From: Sanderia malayensis
Taxonomy: Eukaryota > Cnidaria > Scyphozoa > Semaeostomeae > Pelagiidae
DNA length: 64,000 bases
Assembly: GCA_013076295.1 (NCBI GenBank)
Contig: RQOL01000618.1
Coordinates: 2,294,001-2,358,000, forward strand
Direction of reading: 5' to 3'
Shown here: positions 61,192-64,000 of the stretch, in pieces
Layout: every line of letters begins with the position of its first letter
Numbering within the stretch: the stretch's first letter is position 1
Made by a program: the position numbers and the translations under genes
Notes under the pieces: model-generated
Databases searched by the model: none
The model's input: only the letters and a program-made list of their open reading frames with translations
Told to the model about the DNA's origin: nothing

Positions 61192-61575
61192 TCATCTTTG
61201 GAAAAGATACCCAAGAGCCCAGCAAATGCAGCATTTACGCGTCTTTAAGGACCATTTCTCAGCAAGTTCAATGTCAGGCTTGTGATGAACACACCACACC
61301 AATTTGTTCACCCAGTCACAAGTTTTAAGATCAACTGACGAGGAATCAATAACAATTGGTGTTATGTTTATCCTTCGATGACTTCGTTGTGATATTTCAT
61401 CGCTCTTTCCTTGATATTTTTGATTCTCCAAAATCGTTGGCAACGAATTTGACCTTCGATTTCGTTGCATAGATGTCCGCTTTCGAGTCGCATTGGTCAA
61501 TGCCTTTCGATAAATAGTAGTTTGAATTTCACAGCCACTATTCGCAAAACAGTGTCTGGGTTCCAACTCCGACAT
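61192..61575 (-). CDS. Small Cys/His-containing ORF, copy A
   Basis: 127 aa from the ATG at 61575 (MSELEPRHCFAN). It is basic in the middle (Arg/Ser/Gln-rich, QRNRRSNSLPTILEN), with a C-terminal cysteine/histidine block: TCDWVNKLVWCVHHKPDIEL, then SLKTRKCCICWALG. The pattern C-x(8)-C-x2-H plus CCxxC might bind zinc. Copy B at 63273-63635 is clearly homologous; the conserved reading frame despite nucleotide changes argues that it codes. No family recognised; it may be transposon-related or a last exon. Confidence 0.5.
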   Translation of the reverse strand: MSELEPRHCFANSGCEIQTTIYRKALTNATRKRTSMQRNRRSNSLPTILENQKYQGKSDEISQRSHRRINITPIVIDSSSVDLKTCDWVNKLVWCVHHKPDIELAEKWSLKTRKCCICWALGYLFQR

Positions 61576-62642
61576 TTTGATGTTATGTGCTGCATGTCCC
61601 GGGGGACGCGTGCCCCTACTTTTAGCAAAGGCATGAAGCACGTCCTTCCTTTTTAGTGTGGTGCTCCCTACATTTTAGTACGCTCCTCCGCATCTGCTAT
61701 TCATGTTATCATACCCCCCCCCCGCTCTGCCAACTGCAAAGGCAATTAAAATCATCGACTGCATTTCGCATTGCACAAACACTGTTGAAAATGCATGATT
61801 GAGCTTGCTTATGTCTCATTTTTTGTCAAAGATTATATAAAAGTCGCTTTGTAAAAATAAATCAGTTAACAATAAAAAATACATTCAGCTTACATTTTGC
61901 AAAGGTATTTTGCATGTACCTATTGTATTTTGAATGCAAAAATTGAAAGGTTTTACGTTATAGGACAATTGTATGACGATTTGCAATGTTATGCTATGAA
62001 TAACGACTTACATTTGAAGCCGATAAGTCAAGATTCATTATTTCGCGCTTTCACAATGATTTATTCTTGAAATATTGGGTATCTAAATTGTTCAATTTTT
62101 AAGTTCCAAACCCTAAAAAAGCACTGAGCTTTCACAACCCTTTGACCACCAGAGTACAGTGCAACCTCTATATAACTGACGCAATTGGGATCGTTGTGTT
62201 TGTCAGTTGTGAAGAGTTATTCACTGCATGGAGGTTTCATCTCTTTTATGCTACCTAAGCATCTTTAAAGATGCCTTAACAACAGTTGGTTAAGGAAAGA
62301 GTTGGTGGATTATAAAAAGGAAACAATAAAAACACGAAGTTTCATACTGCATTACTTTCTTATAAAGCACTTTCTCATAAAAAACGTATATTGTAATATA
62401 TTACAGCGAAGCCAAAAAATTATTTAGATTTCTACTGATGGAATACTGTAGCAAATCGCTTGGAATTGGGGGAGGGGGCTATGAGGGAAACTGTATGGAC
62501 CACGCCTTTTACTTTGGCATTGAATGTGATCAACGCCCCTTCTAAACAAAAGACAAAATGAGAAAGTTAAAGGAAAATTTACATGTATGAAAAACGAATG
62601 CCCACTTGGTAAACTCAAGAAAGAAATATTATCATATGGTAA
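61576..62642. other. Intergenic with a C homopolymer
   Basis: A run of about ten C lies near 61715. The rest is AT-rich sequence without supported ORFs. The two Cys-ORF copies flank this stretch and the MITE. Confidence 0.4.
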
Positions 62643-63034
62643 TACACGTTTTTTTTTTTATAAGAAACCTGGCTCAAGGCCTAGTAGTAAAAGTTTCTTA
62701 ATTTTTGGCCACATTTTAGTTCTAAAAGTTTCTTAAAAGTTTCTTAACTTAATGAACAAGGTTCTAGTGAAAATGAAGAATGTGGCAAAATATTAGTGTC
62801 ATAACAAAGAAAAATCGTCAATGCGAAAAATCGTCATGTGGAGCCGACAATGTTATGCTTTGCACATAAAACATTTGTAGTTGACATTTGATAAATCCGT
62901 GAGGGAAAAACGTGTTTCCAAAATTTCCAATGTTTCTTAAATATTTCCTTGTAGTTCTAAAAGTTTCTTAAATTTTAGGGCGTCTAGATCTAGGTTTCTT
63001 ATAAACCGGTTTCTTATAAAAAAAAAAACGTGTA
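62643..63034. mobile_element. TA-flanked MITE, 388 bp, Tc1/mariner-like
   Basis: Perfect terminal inverted repeats: 62643-62669 and 63008-63034 are exact reverse complements (TACACG, eleven T, ATAAGAAACC). If the outer TA is the target duplication, the element is 62645-63032, beginning CACGT and ending ACGTG. The interior has repeated AAAAGTTTCTTAA words on the same strand, no ORF, so it is non-autonomous. TA duplication suggests a Tc1/mariner-type transposase supplied in trans. Confidence 0.8.
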
Positions 63035-63272
63035 TCAGCATTCACTGGACATAGATGTCTTTGTTAATTCCAATAAAGGTAAAAAGCAACACAAAAGAAT
63101 GAAAATATATTGATGTGGCAAAAAACAATCTTTCTCAAACATAACAGGCTAAATCTCATAAATATTAAGGGGCAGGGGGTTAAACCCCCGACCCCCGGCT
63201 CAAAGGTCCTTGCTTTAAAGAGTATTTGGCTGATTCAGCCATCAATATGTACATACATAAACATATTTGTGA

Positions 63273-63635
63273 TCAGTTTTTTAAAATATGCCCAGCAGCC
63301 CAACACAAGCAGCATTTGCGAGTTTTCAAGGACCATTTCTCAGCAAGTTCAATGTCAGCCTCATGATAAACACACCACACCAATTTGTTCACCCAATCAC
63401 AAGTTTTAAGATCACCTGACGAGGAATCCATAACAATTGGTGTTATGCTTATCCTTCGATGACTTCGTTGTGATATTTTGTCACTCTTTCTTTCATCTTT
63501 GTGATTCTCCAAAATCGTTGGCAACGAATTTGACCTTCGATTTTGTTGCTTAGATGCCTGCTTTCGAGTCGCATTGGTCAATGCCTTTCGATAAAGATTA
63601 TTCGCAAAACAGTGTCCGGGTTCCAATTCCGACAT
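63273..63635 (-). CDS. Small Cys/His-containing ORF, copy B
   Basis: 120 aa from the ATG at 63635 (MSELEPGHCFANNLYRKA). Collinear with copy A: QNRRSNSLPTILEN, KISQRSHRRISITPIV, DLKTCDWVNKLVWCVYH, and SLKTRKCCLCWAAG near the end. Copy A has a 6- to 7-residue insertion after HCFAN. Similarity also extends upstream of the ATG (TTTGATGTTATGTG), so the duplicated unit is larger than the ORF. Same uncertainties as copy A. Confidence 0.5.
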   Translation of the reverse strand: MSELEPGHCFANNLYRKALTNATRKQASKQQNRRSNSLPTILENHKDERKSDKISQRSHRRISITPIVMDSSSGDLKTCDWVNKLVWCVYHEADIELAEKWSLKTRKCCLCWAAGHILKN

Positions 63636-64000
63636 TTTGATGTTATGTGATACCACTCACCACGGATTGCTGTATATTTACCCTCGGAATTTGATAAGTT
63701 CCTGCTTTCCCCAGGCAAACTTTATTTCTAATGTCGAAGTATAAGGCTGGCGGGCACTTTCAAAACCGGAGCATATATATCGCATAAGGTCCCTGCTAAC
63801 GTCATGGATCCAACTTAATGTTATTTAATTCAGCAGTATCGTGACTATCGTGACTCGCTTGATAATGCTGATTGATTGACTTCAATTCAACTGCAAAACG
63901 TAATAAATACGCCTTGCATTGTTAATGGGTAGGTGTGGCCATTGAAAAGGTACATCTGATCAGTTTACTGAACAATGGCGAACGTGCGGGGGCGGTTGTT
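63636..64000. other. Right end of window
   Basis: No supported feature. It contains the presumed upstream sequence of Cys-ORF copy B. Confidence 0.35.

Overview
The window is animal nuclear DNA, AT-rich, with small exons, GT/AG introns, AATAAA signals and animal protein families. I infer a cnidarian. The reasons are a multi-discoidin adhesion GPCR, an invertebrate-type STING without the vertebrate tail, and a cationic peptide precursor resembling Hydra arminins. The species cannot be named from sequence alone.

Layout. 0.7-13.9 kb (+): a 22-exon adhesion GPCR (1773 aa) with two F5/8C domains, Ig, two FN3, GAIN/GPS, 7TM and a tail of about 560 aa. 15.2-21.8 kb (+): DEPDC1; one intron hosts two convergent single-exon genes of unknown function. 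22.7-23.7 kb: relics of a CARD-like gene. 23.8-28.4 kb (-): a 1381-aa coiled-coil protein. 29.2-29.5 kb (+): a CARD-like exon. 30.1-32.4 kb: a head-to-head, intronless pair, a divergent STING-like gene (-) and a canonical STING (+), with a consensus kappaB site between them. 32.6-34.2 kb: a 184-bp tandem array. 34.6-38.6 kb (+): membralin. 39.0-41.8 kb (-): TRIM23. 42.4-44.0 kb (+): GILT. 44.3-45.4 kb (+): an intronless ELAV-like gene. 46.4-51.3 kb: a palindrome of about 4.9 kb. 51.5-53.8 kb (+): an hnRNP U-like protein, convergent with RPB5 (POLR2E, -) at 53.9-55.4 kb. 55.6-56.0 kb (+): an acidic-pro/cationic-repeat peptide precursor. 56.3-61.0 kb: two divergent class A GPCR paralogues, the second broken by one base in a G run. 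61.2-63.6 kb: two copies of a small Cys-containing ORF flanking a TA-bounded MITE.

How the genes relate. RPB5, DEPDC1, hnRNPU-like, ELAV-like and membralin are housekeeping or cell-biological. STING, STING-like, the CARD-like ORF, TRIM23, GILT and the cationic peptide are families used in innate defence in other animals, so about 33 kb is enriched for immune-type genes. That is an inference from family identity. Exon joins below were worked out by hand; for the main genes every splice phase closes and the total length is a multiple of three.
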